Shown here: piece after piece, positions 23,314-32,960 of the stretch | Numbering within the stretch: the first letter of the stretch is position 1 | Layout: each line of letters starts with the position of its first letter | Source of the DNA: Aspidapion aeneum | Taxonomy: Eukaryota; Arthropoda; Insecta; Coleoptera; Brentidae | Direction: 5' to 3' | Length of the DNA: 64,000 nucleotides | Assembly (NCBI GenBank): GCA_963576565.1 | Contig: OY755042.1 | Location: forward strand, 108,057,314 to 108,121,313 | The notes under the pieces: generated by a model | What the model was told of the DNA's origin: nothing | Seen by the model: only the letters and a program-made list of their open reading frames with translations | Databases searched by the model: none | Translations under genes and position numbers: made by a program

Positions 23314-23834
23314 AAAAATTATTTGAAATGGAGTGTGGTATGTATAGGTATTTTACTCAAATTTAGAAAGATAAAATTCACAAACTTTATCGAAATTTTT
23401 ATGCCGTAAAATTTAATTCTAAAGTTAAACAACTTTTCAAACAACTCAAAAAGTTAAGGTTCTCCCCCTTACTTCACAACAAAACAAAAAAGATGCTTAA
23501 GTAAAACATACATTATTAAGGTGAAATAATATACATGGTGTTTCAAGTAAAAGGTAATAGAGAGGTGTTTTTGGGTATATTTCGTTCTGATTTGTAGGTA
23601 ACAGCGCTCGAACACGTAGATTTTGTTTGATAAGGGGGCACTTTTTGTCTATCTTGACATATTTATAGTACGCACCCCCTTCGAACGGTAAACTTTACCC
23701 CCAAATTTTCAATAGAGAAAGTGGGTTGGATACCTTGTTTCAAAGTTCCTTTAAATATCCTTGGAGCCCTGTGAAAATGTCAAAAATCTATTGATACTTA
23801 TCTGATTCGTTTAAGAGACCTTCAAAACAAGGTA
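23314..23834. other. Intergenic, no gene seen
   Basis: AT-rich. 23690-23760 (ACCCCC, AATAGAGAAAGTGGG, CACCTTG-like words) loosely resembles 50430-50500. No coding content. Confidence 0.5.
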
Positions 23835-24775
23835 TCCCAAGCAGCAATTTAACGTTTTGCCGACGTATTTAAATTTGTCAGGCGACTAACTATGGTTACA
23901 CGGGCGACTATGCCTCAACGTTGTTACGACTCCATTATGCACCAATATGGTCACATTTTAGGGTTTATACAACGATATCCATTTAACCATGGGCCTTAGT
24001 TGGTCGTTGTTTTAACGTTAATGGTTTAACTTGAAATCAACTATAGTATAAAATGGACACTTTGCGAAAACTAAATCGAATACCAACAAATAAAAACAAG
24101 GAATGGAGCACCGCTAACAAAAATAACTTGATATATTTGAAAAAATTTATTCTTGGGGGTGGAAAACAAGTTTATTGATAATTATATATAGACTTGGTCC
24201 TAAAAAACACACGCGCCACAGATCTGTTGTGTTTTTCGTTAAAATGAAATTTTTTGTAGAAATACAGAATTTCATGCAGAATCGATCGAGCGTTAAATAA
24301 AAAGCTAAAAAAAATTTTTTTTCGTTTGCTTACGTTTCAATTACATCAATGGCAAAATCATGTAGAAAGAAAAAATGGCGTAGTCGTAAGGTGTCTAAAA
24401 TATTGACATAAACATATACTTGGGTTGCCCATTTAACGAAAATATTACCCACTTCGGTCCATAGTAGCCTTGGCCGACTAAAAAGTGAACATTTTATTAA
24501 CGGTCAGAAATTAGTTACTGATTGCGGTCGAAAGGTCGTTAAATTAACGTGCAGATTTTACTACAGTTGCCCGAAGACCTTAACGCAACGTCACTGTTTG
24601 ACTAAGAAACATCCTAAAAATTACCGGCGCGGCGTCTCAGACAACGTTAGTTAACCCGTATGGTATCTTGTCGTCTGGGGAAGTCAGTCTTACTATGACT
24701 AAATAGTGTACTTAAATTAACGTCAAACTTGATGTAGAATGTAGTATTAGTTAGTGGAAAAAATGCTGCTTGGGA
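23835..24775. mobile_element. MITE-like element with short inverted ends
   Basis: TCCCAAGCAGCAATTT at the left end matches the complement of AAATGCTGCTTGGGA at the right end. The 0.94-kb interior is rich in TTAACG words and has no transposase. AT on both sides may be a 2-bp target duplication; family uncertain. Confidence 0.55.
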
Positions 24776-25083
24776 TCATAACATAAGGGTAATTTGTCCC
24801 GTTTTTTGAAATTGACACAAAATGTCTTAAATTTTTACTGTTTAAAAATTAATTTTAAGTTATCTTGAAATTTTATTCCAAAACCAAAAAAAATCTCCAA
24901 ACCCCTTCCTGTATACCTACGCCCATGTTTTTCTAAGTTTCACATCTTATAAAATTAAATCATCAGTTAATTGAGCACAGTACATCTGTTTGATTTAAAA
25001 TCATAATAATTTTGGTTTATAAAGAAATGTTTGGCAAACACTCAAAACGATTTTCTCAATTATAAAAATTTATATACCAATTT

Positions 25084-25140
<57 letters not shown>

Positions 25141-26042
25141 AAGTCTTAATTTGTTTTTTAAATAGAATTTAGGACCAGAAAAAAAGTTTATTTTGGTACT
25201 ACGTTTTCAAAAGTTGGTACTAACTTTAAATATTTTTTTGCAAAGTTTTATTTTTAACTGGTATAGATGATGAAAAATCGCCTTTGAAAATTGGAACAAA
25301 AGTGATTGTTGAGCCATTGACAAAATTTTGTTTTTCTGTATTAGTTCCTCATTCAAGTTATGCCTGTACCATGTGGGAAAATATTCGCCATGGTTCTGGC
25401 AGCCAAAGAAACTTAAAACAGGATTCAATTAGTTCGCAGAAAAAAAAAATTAAATCAAATCTAGAAAACGTGTTTTTTCGATAATATTTTCTTCTCTTCA
25501 AGCAAATTGATTTTTAATGGCGACGTTTGCTTTCCAAGCAAAAAACTGTTTTTTAAATTTAACAAAGAGATAGTCAAAGTTTTTTATATTTTCAACTTTT
25601 TCAGACAAGACTTCTCCTGAATAAAAACCATTATCTTTTCAATTAGAAAGCTATATTTTCTTGATTCAAGAAAAAAAAATAATAAGAATGTTTTCAAACA
25701 AGACATTCATTTTCTCAAATCAAAGAAGTATTTTTCTCGACCCAAAACAAGCGTTAAATATTTTTTAATATTACACATTCAAAAGAAAGTTTAAAGACAT
25801 ATCTATTTTCAATGCAGTTTATTTGATTATTCTGTTATTTATTTGGGTGTAGAATGGATTATTGGAAATTTACAGTATGTTATAAATATTTAGGTAACAG
25901 TCAGATATATATAATATAGTTTATAGTTTAATTTACTATGATACTGATTAAATTGTAGCATATTCTTGCTAAATAAAGTTTTAAAGTTAAAAAAAATAAT
26001 AATAGACGCACTCTATATTCTCGTTACTATATGGTTATGTAC
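24776..26042. other. AT-rich intergenic with a TA microsatellite
   Basis: (TA)n at 25088-25130. The overlapping frames at 25207-25484 on both strands (66-73 residues) have no domain. 25500-25760 is made of loosely repeated CAAGAAAA/TTTTCTT phrases like those at 26750-27060. Confidence 0.5.
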
Positions 26043-26442
26043 ACGGTAGAAAATGTTGTCTACAATGAAAACAATAAAGTGTTTTACCATAAAACAATTT
26101 GTTTTGAATTAAAATATTTCTTTTTAGTTCAACGCAGCGTTCAGTCTTGAAATGAGACTTTATTTTTCTTCTTTAATTGTTTTGTTTCAGTATACTTCAT
26201 TTTTTAACAGAGCAAATTGTCTTCATATAAGTAATATTTTGCTTCCAGAAAAAACGGTGCCTTAGATGAATTCAGTTCCAATTTATAATAAAACAATTTC
26301 TGTTTCACATTAAAATAAAGAGGCAAGACATTTTTTGTGCCATATCAAGAAAATATTCTCTTGGTGAATAGAAAAGCACAAATTTTTTTACTTCAAAAAG
26401 CAATTTGCTTTGATCTAAGACAAAAAATTTTTACCGTCTAGT
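26043..26442. mobile_element. MITE-like repeat with ACGGTAAAAA...TTGTCTT ends, copy 1
   Basis: The left end reads ACACGGTAGAAAATGTTGTC. The right end is the complement of ACGGTAAAAATTTTTTGTC. The interior (TAATATTTTGCTTCCAG, GGTGCCTTAGATGAATTC, AAGACATTTTTTGTGCC) recurs in reverse at 63747-64000. About 400 bp, non-coding. Confidence 0.6.
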
Positions 26443-27655
26443 TATTGATATGACTACATAAACGAAATCTAACTAAAACTCGAAGTATGGTACAGAGAAC
26501 ACAGAGTTCACTTTACAGTGAAACATTATTCTAAATCTTTCGGACTCGAAATAAATACAAATACAAGTTAATTTCAATCTTTGGTATGTATAGTCAGAGA
26601 CAGAAGGATAAGATTCATCAGTTTTTGTTACAGTTTAAGTATAATAGGTAGTCTGTAATTATTTAAGGTTTAGGTATAAGTTTTATGTCGTTGGGTTAGG
26701 TTTTAAGATTTTAATAGGATTACATAATATAACAATTAGATAATTGTTAAGAGTAAATCAAGAAAAATGCAAAAATTTGTTTTTCTATCAAAATTTTTTA
26801 ATAAAAGGAACAATAATTGTCTTAAAAGAAAAATCAAAATTTTTAAATTATGATTTTAAATGTTGTTTTTTTGGAAATAAACCAATATGATTTTTTATTT
26901 TGACTAAACGTATTTATGTATTTTATAATAAAAGATAGTTTGCCTTGAGTGAATACAATACCCATTTCAAGAAAAAAATTGTCTTCTTTTGAAGCGAATA
27001 TTGCTTTGGTGCTTAGAAAAGCGATTTTTGATTTGATGATGATAATTTCTTTTCTGTCTAGAAATCGATCCGTGAACTTAATAGTGGTCCCAAAATAATA
27101 TGAATTGACCAAATAATATACATTGTATCAAAATTTCTCGCCTTTCTAAAAAAAAATTAAAATATAAAACATTAAAGATATCATTATTATTTAAACTGAC
27201 AGATACCAATTTTTTAAGCATGTTTTGTAAAGACTGACATCATACAGCTAAAATCGTTTAAACAATTTATTGGTCAATCAGAGAATCTAACAAAAAAATG
27301 GCGCCGGTAAACACGTGTAAGACCAAGTCGTTCTAAATGTTAGGGTAGCTTTATTTTTGTTGAAAATGAAAAAAACGTTTTTCTAGCGGCGGTGGTTTAT
27401 GAGATAATATACAATTTTCTATTTTCAAAGCTATAACAAAGTTTGTTAGAAACGTAATTCTCAATCTAAGTTGGAAAACCAGTTTGAACTCGATGTGTAC
27501 CATTTTTTGGCACACAAAAAGTTATTGAAATGGACCATGAGTACCATTTCAGGTACACGGATTATTGATCGATATTTTAGTGATAACGCGAGGCTCGCGG
27601 ATTGCATTAATTCTTATGAATAGGATTGTTGGTCTGGTTAAATGTTTTTGTGGCT
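26443..27655. other. AT-rich intergenic, no gene seen
   Basis: A minus-strand frame of 89 residues at 26843-27112 is Lys/Ile/Phe-rich and low complexity. Nothing else recognised. Confidence 0.5.
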
Positions 27656-27663
27656 GGTTCGAG

Positions 27664-28359
27664 CATATACATAATATTCCAATACACACGGTAACTCTGC
27701 CGTGCAAAGCAAAAACCTAGTAACTCGACTTACTCGAAAATGAGATTTTTATGTCATTGAAATCGCCGTAAAAAACGGCGCCAGCCAGTTTTTCTAGAAT
27801 GTGGCTATCTTAAAAAACAAGGAAGTTATGTAGTTAGTATGTAGTTAAATCAACTATAGTTAGTATGTAGTCAAATAAACTTCAAACTCTATTTCCCAAA
27901 ACACTAGTTTTTGACTTACTAGATTTCTGCTTTGCACGGCAGAACTGCCCATTCATGATACAAACATGAGGGCCTTGGGGTCTTTAAGAAAAAAAGACCT
28001 GATTGGTTGCTTTCAAAGACATATGCATATTATTTCCATATAGTACGTATTATTGCAATACCTACGGTACCTTACGATGCAGAATGCAAACATATTTGAA
28101 ATATCAATATCAATGGGTATAAGTTTATCCTCTTTGCGGCCCTTAAGATAAAATATCCTGATTGCTTATACTTTACGCATGAATATTATTTTATTCTTGT
28201 ATTCGTTACGTCAAATCATCGGCGTACAGTTTACAAAAACTCTATCTATGTATATTTGGTATCTGTGCATTTTTCGTACCTTTATTTCTGAATGTTTGCA
28301 TTCAAACGTTAACCATTGTGTAAATAGGTAACAGGGAGTATTGGAATATTACGTATATG
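27664..28359 (-). mobile_element. hAT-like MITE of the CATATAC family, copy 1, with nested insertion
   Basis: The ends are CATATACATAATATTCC and its complement, flanked by a perfect 8-bp duplication GGTTCGAG (27656-27663 and 28360-28367), which supports hAT. Its interior matches the copies at 39484-39919 and 51159-51603 in inverted orientation. It is interrupted at 27697-27942 by a second MITE. Non-autonomous. Confidence 0.88.
27697..27942. mobile_element. Nested MITE with 4-bp duplication AACT
   Basis: Inverted ends CTGCCGTGCAAAGCA and TGCTTTGCACGGCAG. AACT stands immediately outside both ends (27693-27696, 27943-27946). The uninterrupted copy at 39484-39919 has AACT only once at this point, which confirms insertion and duplication. 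A 4-bp duplication is seen in Chapaev-type elements among others; superfamily not assigned. 246 bp. Confidence 0.8.
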
Positions 28360-28367
28360 GGTTCGAG

Positions 28368-28784
28368 GTTTTGTGGAGAAATGGCGCCACGAGAGCATTT
28401 TGAAATCTGAATTTATTTGTGCTGGTGAATAGCAATCTTTGAACGTGTGGTCCAAATTGAAAAAAATATAGTTTCTATGGGTGGGAGTCAAAGCGTTAAA
28501 CATTTTTTTATATCTCTACGAGCTTACAGTTCAGGCCCAAATCTCAAACTATTTTTAGTATTGACACACAGAATGCACCTTCTGGTTACTGTGCAAACTA
28601 GTTTTATGCAATATTTATCATGATATTTCCCCCCCAAATAAAGTTGCTAGTTCCGCCCCTGGTTTAATGAGAGAAACATTTGGTATGGATAAACATGAGA
28701 CTCCCCCAAACATTTTATTAAGAAGAATCACCCCTTTTTTTCTCCAAAAAATATTTTAAATCTTAAACCCCATTCTAGACAGTT
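28368..28784. other. Intergenic, no gene seen
   Basis: AT-rich sequence without frames or terminal repeats. Confidence 0.5.
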
Positions 28785-29135
28785 ATATATTATATACGTT
28801 AGATATATATTTCTAAAACAACCTCCTTTAAATAAAAATAAATGTCTTTCTAGGAATCTTTAAATCAGTTAAAAATAATGATCAACTCAAATCAAACTAA
28901 AATTTTTGTATAATATGAACTCAGTAAATTATAAGTCAAGGTGAGTAAAAAATTATTATTAAAAATTGAGTTTTAAGTTAATACGACCCACAAATAATTT
29001 TTTACTCACCTTAAGTTATTATTTACTGAGTTACAAAAATGAATGTTCAATTTTTTATTGATTTGAGGATTCCTAGAAATATATTTATTTTTATTTCAAG
29101 GTAGCTGTTTTCGAAATATATATATCTAACTTACA
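28785..29135. repeat. Foldback palindrome, arms about 150 bp
   Basis: Left-arm words AGGTGAGTAAAAAATTATT and TTCTAGGAATC are repeated as complements in the right arm (AATAATTTTTTACTCACCTT, GATTCCTAGAAA). The centre is near 28970. AT-rich, non-coding. Confidence 0.8.
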
Positions 29136-29539
29136 AAATATTTAACTGTATAGAATGTATTTTTGACCAAACAAACTTTTTTTAAGAAAAAACGTGTTAA
29201 AAATAAAAAAATACCACAAGAAAAAACAAAAATTAAAATAAAAAAAGTCTTTCTTTGACACGCCTGCGCCTGTGGCATGTGCACAAATGCTTTTAGAAGG
29301 GACTGTACCATCATTTCTTGAAACATTTGACCTATCTAAAACTTTGCACAGTCGTAGACCTAACCATAGAGTTCACAACCCCTCCAAGTTTCATGGACTT
29401 CCACAAAGTAGTTACGAAATTTCAAAATACGTCGAAATTACCACTTCATTCACTTACTCACTCATGTATAGATCATCAAAATTCTACTGTACTCCCAGAC
29501 ATGCTACAAAGCTGAAATTTGGCAAACTGATAGAAATTA
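29136..29539. other. Intergenic, leader of the 142-bp tandem repeat
   Basis: Overlapping frames at 29272-29607 and 29318-29515 read through unique sequence into the tandem repeat. No domain is recognisable. Confidence 0.4.
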
Positions 29540-30070
29540 TGACCAAACCCTTGTATGTGTATGTAAAATTATGTAAAAGTAACATTGCCCACTTCCAGAA
29601 ACGCTAGAGAGCTGAGCTTTGGCAGACTGATAGGAACAATGATAAAACTACAGAAAAAATTTAAAAAACCAAAAATTTTAATTTACTTCCCTCCCCTATA
29701 AATGTAAAGTTATATAAAAGTAACATTGCCCACTTCGAGAAACGCTAGAGACCTGAGCTTTGGAAGACTGATAGGAACTATGATAAAGCTATAGGAAAAA
29801 AAATTAAAAACACCAAAATTGAAATTTAGTTCCCTCCCCTATAAATGTAAAATTATGTAAAAGTAACATTCCTCACTTCTATAAACACTAGAGACCTGAG
29901 CTTTGGAAGTCTGACAGGAACTATGATAAAATTATATCAAAAAATTTAAAAACACCAAATATTTAATTTACTTCCTTTCTCTATAAATGTAAAGTTATGG
30001 AAAAGTAAAATTGCCCACTTCCAGAAAGGCTAGAGAGCTGAGCTTTGGAAGGCTGATAGGTACCATGAGA
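29540..30070. repeat. Four tandem copies of a 140-144 bp repeat
   Basis: Each unit has AACATTGCCCACTTCCAG, CTAGAGA.CTGAGCTTTGG and TCCCTCCCCTATAAATG. Starts of the first word are at about 29581, 29722, 29867 and 30006. Confidence 0.88.
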
Positions 30071-30164
30071 ACACATGTTGTTTTGAACAATATTCCGCAT
30101 ATTTAAAACTTAAATATTATCCAAATCCTTTAAAAAAGGAGTGAAATCATGACAAAAACATTTC

Positions 30165-30606
30165 ATGTGTCATTCCATAAAAAGAATTGAGATAAAAATG
30201 AAGCCAAATTCTCCAACACAAATTTCGAAATCAAAGGTTCTTACTAGTTTGGAAATAATGTTTTTCTAAACTTGGTTATTACGGCTGCAAATGACTCTTA
30301 GGGATATTGCTGCTAAATAAGTTTATGTGTAAAAGCAACGTTTAAACCAGTGGCGCATCCAGGAATATGTCTTGGGGGGGGGCGAGGCCTATTATGGGGG
30401 GGCGAAGCCTAATGATGTCAAATTTTAAGCTATTTTTTGTGTTTTTTCATGAAATATGTGGAAAATATGTACAAAAATCTAAAGCTTGGGGGGGGGGGGC
30501 TGCGCCCATGTTTAAACAAACATTTCCAAACTAGTAAGAACCTTTTATTTTGACATTTGTATTGGAGAACTTTACTTTTATCTCAATTCTTTTTACGGAA
30601 TACCAT
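30165..30606. repeat. Foldback repeat carrying a nested MITE
   Basis: AAGAATTGAGATAAAA and GGTTCTTACTAGTTTGG on the left are mirrored as CCAAACTAGTAAGAACC and TTTTATCTCAATTCTT on the right. The MITE at 30348-30509 lies between the arms. Confidence 0.75.
30348..30509. mobile_element. hAT-like MITE with CAGTGGCGCA ends, short copy
   Basis: CAGTGGCGCATCCAGG at the left and CTGCGCCCAT at the right, with G-runs inside both ends. An 8-bp duplication GTTTAAAC lies at 30340-30347 and 30510-30517. The interior (TTCATGAAATATGTGGAAAA) matches the longer relative at 53031-53399. Confidence 0.8.
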
Positions 30607-30615
30607 TTTCGCGTA

Positions 30616-31073
30616 TACTTTTTGCAAAGTCACCTGAAATTTTGCTTCATTCTGCCCTTCAAAAGTTATCCAAATTCATATAAAATCTTCCTGGTATAAT
30701 TTCAACCCTACCGACAGAGAAAAAGCGCGGGTCTTTGCGGTCCGAGCACAAAGTCTTTGTTTTCTGACCGACCCAGCCCAGGTGGATGCACGACACTTGA
30801 TTGCCAGATTTTTTTGAGATGCGCTTTTAATTGCTTTCAGGTGTTCTTTGCGGGACCCCTTTAGTCGGCACTACGCAGAGTTAGAAAATAAATTAATGTC
30901 GTTTCTGTAGGTATAGGAATAGAAAGTTTTATTATCTATTTTTATTTCTTTAGTTTACGCCATAATTAAATGAAATAATTTTCATGAGTATATCTACCGC
31001 CGCCCATGTTACATTCTTTAAAGGATATGCCGATGGTCGGCTTTAACCTTTGTTCTAATGACTGCAAAAACTA
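30616..31073. mobile_element. Tc1/mariner-like MITE, copy 2
   Basis: Same family and orientation as 9767-10238. Left end TACTTTTTGCAAAGTCAC, right end GACTGCAAAAACTA, TA outside both. The GC-rich core is conserved (GGTCCGAGCACAAAGTC). Confidence 0.8.
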
Positions 31074-31075
31074 TA

Positions 31076-31734
31076 CTTGGCTTTTTTTACGTTAAATGTT
31101 TTTGTTATGATAAAAAAAAGTTTATCATTGTCGGTATGGATGGCTAATAAGTACCCAAAATATGTGTTACTTGCCGTATAAGGCAGGGTGTAACAAGATA
31201 AAGACAAGAAAGGTTAATTATGAGAAACACTGACACTGTACCTATATTTCAAAACAAAAATCGTGTTGTGATCATTGAATTTTTACACAAAGTACTTAGA
31301 AGGGCCACGGAAATTGGTTAATATATTAGGACATTTTATGCAAAAATTTAAAGATATATTTTAGAGTAAGAGCACGCAAAAAATTTGAGGAAATTGAACC
31401 TCTCTCTCTAGTTCTATATACCAATTATGTTTTTATAATTGGAGGATCAAAATGCAAAATAAGGATTTTAGCGTTAAAAGTGTCAATTTTAATTTTGGAA
31501 TGATAAGTGACGAATCAAGGATATACGAAAAAACTCAGGTTGAAAGCTGACATATCAGGAATGAGAAGAAAAGGAACGTAAAATCTAAAAACTCCAAAAA
31601 AAAATTGAAAAACTGAAGAAAAGTCAAACAGTGCAGAAAATTGATAAACTTCATGAAAAACGTATCTTTTTATACTACGCTTATGCGACAAGCTTTTCAC
31701 TTTCTGTTAAAAAGTGTAATTTTATCCCTTGTTG
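31076..31734. other. Intergenic, no gene seen
   Basis: AT-rich. A 61-residue minus-strand frame (31515-31700) has no domain. Confidence 0.5.
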
Positions 31735-32345
31735 GTATAGATACAATATCTATTTTTCTATCTATTTAGCCTTCTTCGATCCATCTTTGGAAATAGGCCT
31801 TCCTCAATATCTTCCACTCTTCCTTGTCTGTCGCCGTGTTCATTTATCTAGTTTCCGCATGTTTCTTCAAACAGTCCGCCCATCTCATTTGGGGGTCTTC
31901 CCCTACTTCTTTTATTTTCCCAAGGTCCCCAGTTTACAATACATTTGTTCCATCGATCGTCTTTCTGTCTGATATTATGACCGGCAAATATCCATTTTTA
32001 TTTTGTTACTGCTCCTCTGAGATCCCTTACTTTTGTTTTATTTCTTATCCATATATATTCTGTGCTTTACATGTAACATTTGTCTTTCCATTAATCTTTG
32101 GGCTTTTCTTATCTTATTCATGTTTGATTTTGTAAGTGTCCAGGTCTGGGATCCATAGGTAAGTACAGGAAGGATACATTGGTTATACACTTTCGTTTTG
32201 AGGTACTGAGGATATTTTTTAATACAAAAGCTTAATTTACCGAATACTGCCCAGGCCAACCTTACTCGTCTCTTGATTTCAGCTGTGGTTTTCTTATTTT
32301 AGTTTAATAATTTGTCCCAGGTATATATATTCCTCTACTTGTTAT
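31735..32345 (-). mobile_element. RTE-like LINE 3' fragment (copy B)
   Basis: On the minus strand: KYPQYLKTKVYNQCILPVL and TYGSQTWTLTKSNMNK, then QRLMERQMLHVKH, followed after frameshifts by MRWADCLKKHAETR and FQRWIEEG and a stop. The element ends in a TAGA-type tail (31735-31765). 5' truncated near 32345. Contains the C-terminal segment that is deleted from copy C. Confidence 0.85.
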
Positions 32346-32606
32346 ATTTTCTCTTACTATATTGCCTCAGTTTAAAATTAAAAAAAACCAAAATAAAAAA
32401 TATAAGATATAAATTTTTCTTTCGTCAGTGTACAATGTGGGCTAAAATTTATAGCGGTTTTTTTTTTCTATAGAAATAAACTGTTTGCTTGTTTGAAAAA
32501 GTTTGACATTTTCAAATTACTCCCGTCACCGTAAATTTTCTTTCTTACACAATAAAGGCAAAAATAAAAATAATAGAGCGCGGGTAAATATACAGGGTTT
32601 ATTAAG
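32346..32606. other. Intergenic, no gene seen
   Basis: AT-rich flank, no recognisable element. Confidence 0.5.
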
Positions 32607-32960
32607 CCTGGATTTTGCATGGGAAAAAGCCGTGTGTTGGAGTACAAACAGACAGAAAATAGAATAAGATAACAAGAGAGGGGCATAGGCCGATTTTGCC
32701 ACTACAATTTAAAAGTAGTAATTGTAGGCTTATTCATACAGCATCGTTAAATGTATATCATGGGAGATTATTACTGCATGTAAGATAAGAACAACTGCCA
32801 GGAAGCCAGACCCACAGCCAATACTAGCCAGTGTACGCCCCGGTAAAGCAGAAGGAGGAAATTTCTGGCATCGATTGTTTCGATTTGTTAGGGTTTTTAA
32901 CGCCTGGATTTTGCATGGCAAAATGCCGTGTGTTGGAGTACAAACAGACAGAAAACAGAA
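32607..32960. repeat. 58-bp direct repeats bounding 240 bp
   Basis: CCTGGATTTTGCATGG to CAGACAGAAAAYAGAA occurs at 32607-32664 and again at 32903-32960. The layout resembles a miniature terminal-repeat element, but there is no TG...CA end, primer site or target duplication. The right copy abuts the long-inverted-repeat element exactly. Confidence 0.6.

Noticed and set aside
29272..29607. 111-residue ORF
   Set aside because: Runs into a 142-bp tandem repeat in a phase not preserved between units, and overlaps another frame; no recognisable protein.
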